In this document: positions 40,548 to 49,956 of the stretch, one piece after another | Position numbering within the stretch: position 1 is the stretch's first letter | Layout of the letters: each line of letters opens with the position of its first letter | NCBI RefSeq assembly: GCF_001580545.1 | Contig: NZ_LRBG01000039.1 | Span: forward strand, 496,001 to 560,000 | Length of the DNA stretch: 64,000 bases | Source: Paraburkholderia monticola | Lineage (GTDB): Bacteria; Pseudomonadota; Gammaproteobacteria; Burkholderiales; Burkholderiaceae | Reading direction: 5' to 3' | Program-made: the position numbers and the translations under genes | The notes under the pieces: model-generated | Told to the model about the DNA's origin: nothing | Databases searched by the model: none | Seen by the model: the letters and a program-made list of their open reading frames with translations, nothing else

Positions 40548-42073
40548 GCTGCACGTCCCAATGGTGAGAGCCCCTGACCGAGCGCGGCGCCCATGATGCG
40601 CTCCTCGTTGGCGTCGGCGCGCGCGATCTCCGCGCTGATGCGGCCTTCGTGCATGACCAGCACGCGATCCGCCATGCCCAGTACCTCGGGCAGCTCGCTC
40701 GAAATCATCAGCACCGCCATGCCGTCGCGCACGAGTTCGGCCAGCGCGCCATACACCTCGGCTTTTGCGCCGACGTCGATGCCGCGCGTCGGTTCATCGA
40801 TGATCAGCACTTTCGGGCCGGTCGCGAGCCACTTGCCGAGCACGACCTTCTGCTGGTTGCCACCGGACAGTGTGCCGACCGGCGCGTTCGGATCGCCCGC
40901 CTTCAGACGCAGGCGCGTGCCCCACTTCGTCGCGAGCTGTGTTTCGCTGCGCGTCGAAATGAGACCGTGCCGCACGAGCCGGCCGAGCACCGTCATCGAG
41001 GCATTGCGCGCGATGCTCAATTCGAGCGCGAGCCCTTGCTGGCGACGGTCTTCCGGCACGAGCGCGAGCCCCGCGCGCACCGCGGCCGCGGGCTTGCCGG
41101 TGGCGAGCCGCTGGCCGGCGAGCCACACCTCGCCCGCGTCGAGCGGATCGATCCCGAAGATCGCGCGCGCGACCTCGCTGCGTCCCGCGCCGACCAGACC
41201 CGCGAGCGCGACGATCTCGCCCGCGCGCACCTCGAACGAGACGTCCTTGAACACGCCGACACGGGTCAGGCCGCGCACCGACAGACGCACGTCGCCAGGC
41301 GCGCAATCGGCCTTCGGGTAGAAGGTCTCCAGATCACGACCGACCATCTTCGCGACGATCGCGTCGGTGGTCAGATCGGCGGTCAGCGCGTCGAACACTT
41401 TCGCGCCGTCGCGCATGATCGTCACGCGCTGCGTCAGCGCGAATACTTCGTCGAGCCGGTGGGTGATGAACAGGATCGCGACGTCGCGCTCGCGCAGCTT
41501 GCGCACGATCGCGAACAGCCGCTCGACTTCGGGCAGCGACAACGCGGCGGTCGGTTCATCCATGATCAGCACGCTCGCGTTCAGCGACAACGCCTTGGCG
41601 ATTTCGATCACCTGCTGATCCGCGATCGACAGACCGCGCACCAGTTGATCCGCGCGCAGCTCGACGCCGAGCGACGCAAGCAGCCCGTCCACCTCGCGAT
41701 GCATCGCGTCGTACTGGATGCGGCCGAAGCGATCGACCGGCTGCCGCCCCATGAAGATGTTCTCCGCGATCGACAGATCGAAGAACAGCGTCGGTTCCTG
41801 ATAGATGACCGCGAGTCCGGCGTCGCGCGCTTCGGCGGGTGTCGCGAAGCGGCGCGGCTCGCCGTTCACCAGCAGTTCGCCGGCATCGGGCTGATGCACG
41901 CCGGCGAGAATCTTGACGAGCGTCGATTTGCCCGCGCCGTTCTCGCCGAGCAGCGCATGCACCTCGCCGGGCCACAGCACGAGGTCGCCGTCGGACAGCG
42001 CGCGCACCCGGCCGAAGGATTTGCTCGCGTGCCGCAATTCGAGTCGCGGCACCGCGGATGGGGATGGCTGCAC
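40544..42073 (-). CDS. rhaT: Rhamnose ABC transporter ATP-binding protein (double ABC)
   Basis: 509 aa with two ABC domains. First: Walker A LLGENGAGKSTLVKILAG, LSIADQQVIEIAKAL signature, VLIMDEPTAALS Walker B. Second: degenerate Walker A (ALAGLVGAGRSEVARAIFG), signature TLSGGNQQKVVLGKWL, Walker B VLIIDEPTRGID. Starts at GTG 42073 with AAGGAG upstream; the longer open frame upstream is unrelated. Powers rhamnose uptake with the two permeases. Confidence 0.92.
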   Translation of the reverse strand: MQPSPSAVPRLELRHASKSFGRVRALSDGDLVLWPGEVHALLGENGAGKSTLVKILAGVHQPDAGELLVNGEPRRFATPAEARDAGLAVIYQEPTLFFDLSIAENIFMGRQPVDRFGRIQYDAMHREVDGLLASLGVELRADQLVRGLSIADQQVIEIAKALSLNASVLIMDEPTAALSLPEVERLFAIVRKLRERDVAILFITHRLDEVFALTQRVTIMRDGAKVFDALTADLTTDAIVAKMVGRDLETFYPKADCAPGDVRLSVRGLTRVGVFKDVSFEVRAGEIVALAGLVGAGRSEVARAIFGIDPLDAGEVWLAGQRLATGKPAAAVRAGLALVPEDRRQQGLALELSIARNASMTVLGRLVRHGLISTRSETQLATKWGTRLRLKAGDPNAPVGTLSGGNQQKVVLGKWLATGPKVLIIDEPTRGIDVGAKAEVYGALAELVRDGMAVLMISSELPEVLGMADRVLVMHEGRISAEIARADANEERIMGAALGQGLSPLGRAA

Positions 42074-42144
42074 TGCGTTGTCTCCTTTGTTTTGCGGCTG
42101 TTTGCGGCGCGGTGCGTGGTGCGTGGCGCGCGGCGCGCGGCGCT

Positions 42145-43038
42145 TCAAATACGGTAGTACCGTTCCGCGTTGCGCCGGAACAGCGCGTCTTTCTCTGCCT
42201 CGCTCGCATCGCCGACAATCGCCGCATACGCACGCCACAAATCCGTATACGAACCGAACAGCCGGTCGACGGGAAAGTTCGAGGCGAACATCGCGCGTTC
42301 GACGCCGAACGTATCGATCGTTTCGAGCACATACGGCCGCAGGCTTTCGACGCTCCAATGGTGATCGAACATCGCCAAGCCGCTGATCTTGACTGCCACG
42401 TTCGGACAGGCCGCGAGCAGGCGCATGCCGTCGCGCCACGCGCGATAGCCGGCCACGCTATTGCGATCGACGAACATGCCCGCATGATTGACGACCAGCA
42501 GCGTGTCCGCATGCGCACGCGCCAGCGCGGCCGCCTCTTCCATTTGCGACGGATACAGCTGTAGATCGAACGACAGGCCATAGCGGCGCAGCAAAGCGAA
42601 ATGCTCACGCCACTGCGGCTCGCGCATGTAATGACGGCCGACGTAATCGAACAGCTTGTTGTCGTGCACGTTCAGAATCTGCCGGATGCCGCGCGTATTC
42701 GCGAACGAAGCGTGCGCTTCGAGCAAGGCGGGCGCGTTGCTCGCGGACAGATCGACCGCCGCGACGATCGCATTCGGCATGCCGCGAGGCGCGTCGCGAT
42801 CCGCGATCGACTGCAGCCAGCGCGTTTCTTCGACCGGATCGGCCGGATCGTGATTCGCCTCGACGTGCACGAGCTTCAGCACGTCGATGTCGCCCGCTTC
42901 GCCGAGCAGATCGTCGAGCAGGTAGTCGTGCTTCAGGTCGCGCGCATCGCCGACGAACGACACGCCCGGGTTCTCCAGCCACGGATAGCGATGCGTCTTC
43001 AGATCCCACAGATGGATATGCGAATCGACAACCTGCAT
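42145..43038 (-). CDS. Amidohydrolase_2 family lactonase, probably L-rhamnono-lactonase
   Basis: 297 aa TIM-barrel hydrolase. HIHLWDL at the N-terminus (metal HxH), VHVEANHDPADPVEETRWL, NHAGMFVD and FASNFPVDRLF are hallmarks of the L-fuconolactonase / sugar-lactonase branch of amidohydrolases. In this cluster it should open L-rhamnono-1,4-lactone made by the dehydrogenase (context inference). Same strand as the transporter. Confidence 0.87.
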   Translation of the reverse strand: MQVVDSHIHLWDLKTHRYPWLENPGVSFVGDARDLKHDYLLDDLLGEAGDIDVLKLVHVEANHDPADPVEETRWLQSIADRDAPRGMPNAIVAAVDLSASNAPALLEAHASFANTRGIRQILNVHDNKLFDYVGRHYMREPQWREHFALLRRYGLSFDLQLYPSQMEEAAALARAHADTLLVVNHAGMFVDRNSVAGYRAWRDGMRLLAACPNVAVKISGLAMFDHHWSVESLRPYVLETIDTFGVERAMFASNFPVDRLFGSYTDLWRAYAAIVGDASEAEKDALFRRNAERYYRI

Positions 43039-43111
43039 GCGGCACCTTCGTCGGGTTAAAGCGTTTCGAGGTTCGTGCGTCGTTGCGGGGTTCAGCTGTG
43101 TTCAGCGCGAC

Positions 43112-43429
43112 TCAATGACTGAGATGAAAGACCGGGTCGAGCGTTTGCGACAGCGGTGTATGGTCCGGCGCGGTCTGCATGATATCGGCCATGTAGTCCC
43201 ACCATTTGCGCATCACGTCGAGTTGCGGCAACTGGTCCATCGTGTGATCGGTCGTGCGCGAGAGCACCGCGAAAAGATGATCCGTGCCGGGGTCGAAGAA
43301 AATCCGGTAGTCGCGCACGCCGGCATTGTGCAACGCGTCAACGAGCTCGGGCCAGATCTGCGCATGACGCCTTTCGTATTCTTCGCGCATGCCGGGGTTG
43401 AGCACCATCCGGAAAGCGATTGTCTCCAT
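43112..43429 (-). CDS. rhaM: L-rhamnose mutarotase
   Basis: 105 aa, the normal RhaM length. FRMVLNPGMREEYERRHAQIWPEL, VRDYRIFFDPGTDHLFAVL and MRKWWDYMADIM are diagnostic. Interconverts alpha and beta anomers of L-rhamnose. First gene of the minus-strand transcript, divergent from the LysR gene. Confidence 0.95.
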   Translation of the reverse strand: METIAFRMVLNPGMREEYERRHAQIWPELVDALHNAGVRDYRIFFDPGTDHLFAVLSRTTDHTMDQLPQLDVMRKWWDYMADIMQTAPDHTPLSQTLDPVFHLSH

Positions 43430-43549
43430 TGCGCCTGTCTCCTGTCGCGCTCTTCGAACGACTATAATTCCTGCATCGATAGCCTCTCAATCCGTAGTTG
43501 GGATTGGGCGATCCACAAACCGAATCGCACGGGCACCCACACCGGCACC

Positions 43550-44545
43550 ATGAGCCAACATTCAGCCGCCGTCGCACTCGTCAACCGTCTCAAGTTCAAG
43601 CATCTCGCCCTGCTCGTCGCGCTCGACGACACCCGCAACCTGCATCAGGCCGCCGAGGCCGTCAACGTCGCGCAACCGAGCGCGAGCCGCATGCTCGGCG
43701 ACATCGAGGAAGCGTTCGGCTTCCTGCTGTTCGAGCGCAACGCGCGCGGCATGACGCCGACCCCACTCGGCGTCGTCACGCTCGCTTACGCGCGCCGCGC
43801 GCTCGCCGAGCTGACGCGCTTCGCCGAAGACCTCGAGGTCAAACGCCGCGGCGGTCACGGACAATTGACGGTCGGCGCGATCATGGGCGCCGCGCCCGAT
43901 CTGCTGGCGATGTCGGTCGCCGCGCTGAAGACCGAAAGCCCGCTGCTCAACGTGCGCATCCTCGGTGAAACGAGCGACCAGGTCGTGCAATTGCTGCATC
44001 GCCGCGAAGTCGATCTCGCCCTGGGGCGCCTGACCAATCCTTTGCAGCACAACGACTTCAGCTTCGAGCCGCTCGCGCGCGAAACGCTGCTGCTCGTGGT
44101 GCGCGCCGTGCATCCGCTCGCGCGGCGCACGCGTATCACGTTGCGCGAACTGGTCGCGTGGCCGTGGGTTGCGCAGCCGATCACCAGTCCGGCGCGCGTG
44201 CTGTTCGAGGAAGAACTTGCGCGCGCGGGTCTCGCCACACCCGTCAATCTGACCGAATGCGCGTCGATCTTCGCCACGCTGCAACTGCTCGAGAATTACG
44301 ATGCGGTCGCGATGCTGCCGGAGTCGGTCGTGCGCGATCATGTGCGCGGCGGCCTGCTCGTCGCGCTGCCGCTCGAAATCGGCAAGAGCCTCGCGGGCTT
44401 CGGCATTCTGACGCGCAAGGAAGAGCCGCTCGCCGAGCCGGCGCTGCGCTTCATCGAGCTGCTGCGCGGCTTCTCGCGCAACCTCGCGCGCGACGCTACG
44501 GCCGACGCGTCCAGTACGCCGACCACGCCCGCCACGGTCAATTGA
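43550..44545 (+). CDS. LysR-family regulator of the rhamnose genes
   Basis: 331 aa. N-terminal wHTH (FKHLALLVALDDTRNLHQAAEAVNVAQPSASRML), GalR-type/CbbR-like effector domain (LTVGAIMGAAPDLLAMSVAAL ...). Divergent from rhaM, with only about 120 bases between, and flanked on the other side by the rhamnose dehydrogenase. Presumed activator or repressor of the regulon; effector unknown. Confidence 0.9.
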   Translation: MSQHSAAVALVNRLKFKHLALLVALDDTRNLHQAAEAVNVAQPSASRMLGDIEEAFGFLLFERNARGMTPTPLGVVTLAYARRALAELTRFAEDLEVKRRGGHGQLTVGAIMGAAPDLLAMSVAALKTESPLLNVRILGETSDQVVQLLHRREVDLALGRLTNPLQHNDFSFEPLARETLLLVVRAVHPLARRTRITLRELVAWPWVAQPITSPARVLFEEELARAGLATPVNLTECASIFATLQLLENYDAVAMLPESVVRDHVRGGLLVALPLEIGKSLAGFGILTRKEEPLAEPALRFIELLRGFSRNLARDATADASSTPTTPATVN

Positions 44546-44564
44546 CGCTAGCATTGCGCCCGGC

Positions 44565-45347
44565 TTATTGCAGGTTGACGAACAGGCCGCCATCGACGAG
44601 CAACGCGGCCCCCGTCACATAGCGCGCGCGGTCCGACGCGAGAAACACGACGCAATCGGCGACGTCGTCGGGATGGCCCAGGCGACCCAGCGGAATGCGC
44701 TTTTCGAAGTAGGCCTTCTTCGCTTCGTCGGCGAGATCTTCGGCATTGAGGTCGGTGGCGATGGTGCCGGGCATCACCGAGTTGCAGCGGATGCCGAACG
44801 GTCCCAACGCAATCGCGCACGATTGCATCAGCGAATGCACGCCGGCCTTGGTCGGCGTGTAATGCGTCTGCATGCCGCCGCCCACCAGCGCGCTGATCGA
44901 ACTCGTCGCGACGATCGCGCCGCCGGTGCCCTGCTTTTTCATCTGCTGCGCGGCGGCCTGGGTCACGTAGAACGCGCCGTTCAGATTGACCGCGACCGTC
45001 GATTCGAGCACGTCCGGCGGCATGTCGAGAAACGCGTGAAACGGGCAGATGCCGGCATTGCTCGCGAGCACGTCGAGCTTGCCGAACGCCTCGACCGTGC
45101 GGAGCACCAGTTGCTGGCCCGTGTCGCGCGCCGCGACGTTGCCTTCCACCGCGATCACGCGCCGCCCCAACGCTTCGATTTCGCCGACCACTTCCGCGAC
45201 CGCCGAGCGGCGGCCATACGATGCGTCGTTGTCACCCCAGTAGTTGATCGCCACGTCCGCGCCTTCGCGGGCGCAGGCCACCGCAATTGCGCGTCCGATG
45301 CCGCGCGAACCGCCTGTGACGATCACGACCTTGTCCTTGAGCAGCAC
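44565..45347 (-). CDS. L-rhamnose 1-dehydrogenase (SDR)
   Basis: 260 aa. Rossmann motif TGGSRGIGRAIAVACA, ASNAGIC, catalytic Ser in SSISALVGGG, and YTPTK (Tyr/Lys pair). The asparagine-rich insertion NYWGDNDASYGRR after the second strand is typical of L-rhamnose 1-dehydrogenases. Oxidises L-rhamnose to the lactone with NAD(P)+. Convergent with the LysR gene. Confidence 0.88.
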   Translation of the reverse strand: MLLKDKVVIVTGGSRGIGRAIAVACAREGADVAINYWGDNDASYGRRSAVAEVVGEIEALGRRVIAVEGNVAARDTGQQLVLRTVEAFGKLDVLASNAGICPFHAFLDMPPDVLESTVAVNLNGAFYVTQAAAQQMKKQGTGGAIVATSSISALVGGGMQTHYTPTKAGVHSLMQSCAIALGPFGIRCNSVMPGTIATDLNAEDLADEAKKAYFEKRIPLGRLGHPDDVADCVVFLASDRARYVTGAALLVDGGLFVNLQ

Positions 45348-45395
45348 GTTAGTCTCCTTTGCCGGGGGTTGCCGTAAGGCACACGTTCACCACGT

Positions 45396-46574
45396 TCAAT
45401 GCTGATAAGGCCGCACCAGCGCGCATTCGGGATTGAGCCGCACGCCGAAGCCCGGCGTGTCCGGCACCTTCATGCGCCCGTTGACCGGCACCGGTTCGTC
45501 GAGCAACAGTGGGTTGAACATCGGCACGACTTCGTCGGCCTTCGGCGCCATCATCAGGAACTCGGAGAACGGCGAGTTATGGCGCGTGACGACGAAGTGA
45601 TAGCTGTACACCGACGACCCATGCGGCACCACCATGACGTTGTGCGCATCGGCGAGCGCGGAAATCTTGATCAGCTCGGTGATGCCGCCGCACCAGCCGA
45701 CGTCCGGCTGGATCAGATCGCAGCATTGCATCTCCAGCAGCATCCTGAAGCCCCAGCGCGTCGCCTCGTGCTCGCCGGTCGACACCATCATGCCGCGTGG
45801 CACGTTGCGGCGCAGTTCGGCGTAACCCCAGTAATCGTCAGGCGGAAGACATTCCTCGACCCACTTGAGACCATATTCGTGCGCGCCTTGCGCGAGCCGC
45901 GTCGCATAGGGCACATCGAGGCTCATCCAGCAGTCGTACATCAGCCAGAAGTCTTTGCCGACGCGCGAACGCATGTCGGCGAGCTTGTCGAGGTTCTGTT
46001 TGAGACCCTCCTCGCCTTCCGCGGGACCATGCTGCAACGGCAGCTTGCCGCCGATGAAGCCCAGCTGCTTCGCGAGATCCGGCCGCGCGCCGGTCGCATA
46101 GAACACCAGCTCGTCGCGCACCGGGCCGCCCAATAGTTGATAGACGGGCTCCTTGCGAACCTTCGCGAGCAGATCCCAGAGCGCCAGATCGACGCCGGAA
46201 ATCGTGTTGAGCACGATGCCCTTGCGCCCGTAGTACAGCGTCGCGAAGTACATCTGATCCCACATCTTCTCGATGTCGGTCACGAGCTGCCCTTCGAGAA
46301 AACGCGCGAGATGCTTCTCGACGATGAACGCGCCGATCTCGCCACCGGTCGTGACCGCGAAGCCGACCGTGCCGTCGCTCGCCTCGATCTCGACGACCAG
46401 CGTGCCAAGCACGTTGATGCCGAACGACTGGCGGCTTGCGCGATACTCCGGATAGCGCGCCATCGGCGTGGCGATGTGATCGTCGATCCAGTGTCCGCCG
46501 GCCTGGTCGTGATAGTCCGCGCCGCCGCCGCGAACGATGAAGGCACGCACGTGCCGGATGGTAGGCATGGCCAT
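45396..46574 (-). CDS. rhmD: L-rhamnonate dehydratase
   Basis: 392 aa enolase-superfamily enzyme. ASRQSFGINVLGTLVVEIEA and YPVYQLLGG-type motif (PVYQLLGGPVRDELVFYATG) are RhmD features; Mg ligands lie in the DCWMSLD, EECLPPDD and TGEHEATRWG segments. Dehydrates L-rhamnonate to 2-keto-3-deoxy-L-rhamnonate. ATG 46574 has GGAG upstream; a second ATG two codons later is possible. Confidence 0.95.
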   Translation of the reverse strand: MAMPTIRHVRAFIVRGGGADYHDQAGGHWIDDHIATPMARYPEYRASRQSFGINVLGTLVVEIEASDGTVGFAVTTGGEIGAFIVEKHLARFLEGQLVTDIEKMWDQMYFATLYYGRKGIVLNTISGVDLALWDLLAKVRKEPVYQLLGGPVRDELVFYATGARPDLAKQLGFIGGKLPLQHGPAEGEEGLKQNLDKLADMRSRVGKDFWLMYDCWMSLDVPYATRLAQGAHEYGLKWVEECLPPDDYWGYAELRRNVPRGMMVSTGEHEATRWGFRMLLEMQCCDLIQPDVGWCGGITELIKISALADAHNVMVVPHGSSVYSYHFVVTRHNSPFSEFLMMAPKADEVVPMFNPLLLDEPVPVNGRMKVPDTPGFGVRLNPECALVRPYQH

Positions 46575-46684
46575 GAAAGGGCTCCGTGAGAGAGGCGTCG
46601 AGGCAGCTCGACAACGCGGGCTCGACGCGTGTGCAATAGTCGTGCAATAGTCGTGAATACGCGAGCAATGGGTGAGCAGCGCGC

Positions 46685-47437
46685 TCAGTAGGTGGCGCGG
46701 CCGCCCGACAGGTCGAACACCGAGGCGGTGCTGAACGCGCAGTCTTCGGAAGACAGCCACAGGATCAGCGAGGCCGCTTCTTCCGGCAGCAGGAAACGGT
46801 TCATTGGAATCTTCGAGAGCATGTAGTCGATGTGCTGCTGCGACATCGAATCGAAGATCTCGGTCTTGGCCGCGGCCGGCGTCACCGCGTTGACGAGAAT
46901 GTTTTTCGTCGCCAGCTCCTTGCCGAGCGACTTGGTGAGCCCGATCAATCCCGCTTTCGACGCACTGTAGTGCGAAGCATTCGGATTGCCCTCCTTGCCC
47001 GCCACCGACGCGATATTGACGATGCGCCCATAGCCCTGCTTCAGCATCTGCGGCACGACGGCGCGGCAGGTCAGATACGGGCCGATCAGGTTCACGTCGA
47101 TGACGCGGCGCCAGATATCGGGCGCGAGCTCCCAGGTCGCGCCATTGCCGCCGGTGATGCCCGCGCAGTTGATCAGCACGTCGATCGAGCCGTGCTCGGC
47201 GACCGTTTGCGCGGCGGCCTGCTCGACCGCGGCTTCGCTGGTCAGCTCGACCGTGACGGCGCTGACCTTGCCCAGTTCGCCCAGCTCGTGCTGGCTGCGC
47301 GCAAGGCGCTCACTATCGACGTCCCACAACGCGACCGACGCGCCCGATTGCAACGCCCGCTGCGCCACCGCATAGCCGATGCCCCGCGCGCCGCCGGTGA
47401 TGACGACCGCGCGCCCCTCCAGATCGATCCGATTCAT
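46685..47437 (-). CDS. SDR dehydrogenase, probably 2-keto-3-deoxy-L-rhamnonate 4-dehydrogenase
   Basis: 250 aa. TGGARGIGYAVAQRALQSG, NCAGITGGNG, catalytic IASVAGKEGNPNASHYSASKAG (Ser, Tyr, Lys). High similarity to FabG-like KDR dehydrogenases of the non-phosphorylated rhamnose route. ATG 47437 with AGGAG upstream. Last catabolic gene of the run; the hydrolase that should cleave the diketo product is missing here. Confidence 0.85.
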   Translation of the reverse strand: MNRIDLEGRAVVITGGARGIGYAVAQRALQSGASVALWDVDSERLARSQHELGELGKVSAVTVELTSEAAVEQAAAQTVAEHGSIDVLINCAGITGGNGATWELAPDIWRRVIDVNLIGPYLTCRAVVPQMLKQGYGRIVNIASVAGKEGNPNASHYSASKAGLIGLTKSLGKELATKNILVNAVTPAAAKTEIFDSMSQQHIDYMLSKIPMNRFLLPEEAASLILWLSSEDCAFSTASVFDLSGGRATY

Positions 47438-47628
47438 TGCTGTGCTCCTGTGGGCCGCCGTGCGGCGCGCCATCGAGTTGTTGTCTATCGCTGCGGTCAA
47501 TATACGGGCGGTGCGATGCGCCAACAATTCGACTATTGGAGGGGGCGATAGCAAAAGTGGATCGTCGGCGATGCGGGGATACCGACGCCGTCGGGCGCCG
47601 GATCGTGGGACATGAAGAAGTGAAGCGG

Positions 47629-47862
47629 CTAGTCGTCCGCCGCGACGAACAGCATCGACACGTAAAGAATGGTCGACACGACGATGATGCCGACCCCGAC
47701 CAGCACCTTGGTCCGATCGAAGTTGATACCGCCGATGATCGCGATACCGATGCCGAACACCGACGCCAACGTGCCGACCGCCGCGAGGCCAACGTGTATC
47801 TTGCTGCGGACCAGCCGTTTGCGCTCCGTTTCGGCAGCCGATTCCGATTCGCTCTGTTCCAT
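47629..47862 (-). CDS. Small two-helix membrane protein, 77 aa
   Basis: MEQSESESAAETERKRLVRS, then helices GLAAVGTLASVFGIGIAIIG and VLVGVGIIVVSTILYVSML. AAGGAG 7 bases before ATG 47862. Acidic N-terminus in the cytosol. Function unknown. Confidence 0.7.
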   Translation of the reverse strand: MEQSESESAAETERKRLVRSKIHVGLAAVGTLASVFGIGIAIIGGINFDRTKVLVGVGIIVVSTILYVSMLFVAADD

Positions 47863-48007
47863 GCCCTGCTCCTTCGCGCGCGACGCGATGACCATAGTGA
47901 AACCTGAGCCGCAGTGGCCGGCGCGCGACATCGAACGCCGGATGCCGTTCGACGCGACGCGCCTCGATACGCTTCAGCGTAGTTTATTTATGCCTGTTCG
48001 AGCGCCG

Positions 48008-48622
48008 TTATTTGACGTCCTCGCCATTGCGCGACACCTGCGCCGCGATGGCCGATATGAACACCGCGCGCACCGAATCGCCGACCTTGATTTTCTCGAG
48101 CGGGACGTCGGGCGCCACATCGAGCGTTTCCGTGCGCGACGGCCCACGCAGCGTGATCGTGCGCTTCTTGCGATCGATCTTGCGCACCGTCGCCACGATC
48201 TCGACGCGACGCGCCGACGCCACGACGCCATTGGCCGCCGGCTGGGTGACTTCGGTATCGATGCGTTGCCGGATACCGCTCGGCGCGAGTTTGTCGACGC
48301 CGACCAGCACCGCCTTCTTGTAGGCAATCGACACGACGTCGCCAACATGCAGCTTGCTGACGTCGGCCGCTTCCCGATTCACGTCGAAGGTTTCCTCGCC
48401 GCCTTGCGGGCCGCGCAGTGTCACGCTGTTCGTCGCGGGATCGATCGCGACGACGCGCGCCTGAACGTGCAGCAGCGCCACCGCGCCGACTGCAGGCTGC
48501 TCGGGCGCCGACGCCGGGTTGTCCTGCGCGAGGACCGGACCCGCCACCGCGACAGACACCGCCAGCGCCACCGTGATCGCCTTCATCCGCGCGAGCCCCG
48601 AACCCTTTCTATTGCAAGCCAT
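48008..48622 (-). CDS. Exported protein with tandem KOW/OB-like repeats
   Basis: 204 aa. Signal peptide (MACNRKGSGLARMKAITVAL ... VLAQ). Mature part has two similar units: HVQARVVAIDPATNSVTLRG and VEIVATVRKIDRKKRTITLRG, each followed by V..KLHVGD / KIKVGD, so an internal duplication of a small beta-barrel. AAGGAG upstream of ATG 48622. Periplasmic; function unknown. Confidence 0.75.
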   Translation of the reverse strand: MACNRKGSGLARMKAITVALAVSVAVAGPVLAQDNPASAPEQPAVGAVALLHVQARVVAIDPATNSVTLRGPQGGEETFDVNREAADVSKLHVGDVVSIAYKKAVLVGVDKLAPSGIRQRIDTEVTQPAANGVVASARRVEIVATVRKIDRKKRTITLRGPSRTETLDVAPDVPLEKIKVGDSVRAVFISAIAAQVSRNGEDVK

Positions 48623-49233
48623 GAAATGCTCCTTTTGATTGCGTCGTGGTGACGACCCATGTATTTGTCGCGAATCGCGTACTGCGCGCCGCGGCTGCAA
48701 GTGCGGTTGCATCGAATAAAAAGGAAGATGACTATTAATCGCTTTTATCAGACCGGTTCCGCTTTTTAAGCCAAAAGCGGTTCTTTCTAATGCGTTGATT
48801 TGTCACAAAGAGCGGATTGCGAAAAGCGGGTGCTTCTCCATGCGGTGCAATCGTTATGCGGAGTGGTTGCGGATGAGTCCGCGCAAGGAACCGCGCGGCT
48901 TTGCGCGCAGGTTTGGGTGCGTTCCCGCGAGCGTCAGCCGATCCTAACAAACATGGAAAGGAAGTCAAATCTTTATGACAGGTTGGCGATTCATTTGGCG
49001 TGGAAATGCGAAGCGAGCAATTCGTTGGTTGCCTGACAACGGCGGGCTTGATGGATGCGCTCCGCATTAAACCGCGATGCGATACGCGCGAATTCGCCCG
49101 CGCGACACGACTCAGCACAAACCCTTAATGGTTGACACTTAAGCTATTACGCATCAGTTGATTCAGGAATACAAAAAATTGTCGTCAATCATTGGAATAC
49201 TGCGGGTACAGCTTTATCGAAAGGACACCACAC
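48623..49233. other. Intergenic region, about 610 bases
   Basis: No supported gene. Two AT-rich patches (48718-48800 and 49125-49215) flank a GC-richer middle. TTGACA near 49129-49140 may be a -35 element for the downstream small gene, but no convincing -10 at proper spacing was found. Confidence 0.4.
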
Positions 49234-49512
49234 ATGATCACGCCACGCCCCTGCACCGCCGCCTGCGTCTTCGACGGCCGCCTCGTCACCCTGACTTTCC
49301 ATCCGGACACCGGCCTGTTGCGTATTGCCGATCCGTCCGGCGCCTGTCTGAGGGAAACGCGCTGGCATGGCTCATGGCGCGCGCTGCTCGATGAATTCCG
49401 CGGCTATTACGAAGCGGCGGAACACGACGTGACGGCGCGCGGCGTCGACGAGATCGTCGCGCGCCTCGGCGAGCGCAGCGGTGATGCGCAGCGGGAATTG
49501 GCGTTCGCGTGA
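49234..49512 (+). CDS. Conserved small protein, 92 aa
   Basis: MITPRPCTAACVFDGRLVTL; a beta-rich N-terminal half and a helical acidic C-terminal half (WRALLDEFRGYYEAAEHDV). AAAGGA precedes ATG 49234. No function recognised. Confidence 0.65.
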   Translation: MITPRPCTAACVFDGRLVTLTFHPDTGLLRIADPSGACLRETRWHGSWRALLDEFRGYYEAAEHDVTARGVDEIVARLGERSGDAQRELAFA

Positions 49513-49644
49513 AATTGCCTGCGCGTGCAGGCAAGCACCTGAAAAGTAGTGGCGGCAGAGCGAGGCGCCTGATAGTTGCTGATTGACCCCGCGTTGTTCA
49601 CTGCGCGTATGATTCGACGCGCCTCGCTGCCGCTCGCAAACCGG

Positions 49645-49956
49645 TCATTGACCGAAATAAACCTTGCACTCCGTACCAAACGAGCAGGACTGGCTGCTAC
49701 GCCGGCCTCCCGCTTGCGACTCGCCGGCCGGGACTCCGCCATACGACGCATTGCGCACGCCCTGGTCGCGCGCATCCCAACTCTGGCCGAACGACATGTC
49801 GGTCGTCGCCTGCGCCGATTCGTTCGCATTCTGCTGCATGACCGCCCGACCCGACATGCCGGGGTCCGCCTGGCCACCCAACTCCGCCGCGGTGGCCGTT
49901 CTCGGCGCGAGAAACAGAACGGCGGTGGCGGCAATCATCAATATACGTACTCTCAT
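49645..49956 (-). CDS. Small secreted protein with C-terminal cysteine pair
   Basis: 103 aa. Signal peptide MRVRILMIAATAVLFLAPRT ending ATA; Gln/Asn/Ser-rich mature region and the end SSQSCSFGTECKVYFGQ, with two Cys that could form a disulfide. ATG 49956 has GAGGAG upstream; ATG 49971 is an alternative. Function unknown. Confidence 0.65.
   Translation of the reverse strand: MRVRILMIAATAVLFLAPRTATAAELGGQADPGMSGRAVMQQNANESAQATTDMSFGQSWDARDQGVRNASYGGVPAGESQAGGRRSSQSCSFGTECKVYFGQ

Noticed and set aside
48735..49118. 127-codon minus-strand frame in the gap after the exported repeat protein
   Set aside because: No ribosome site, codon use unlike host genes and no recognisable domain.
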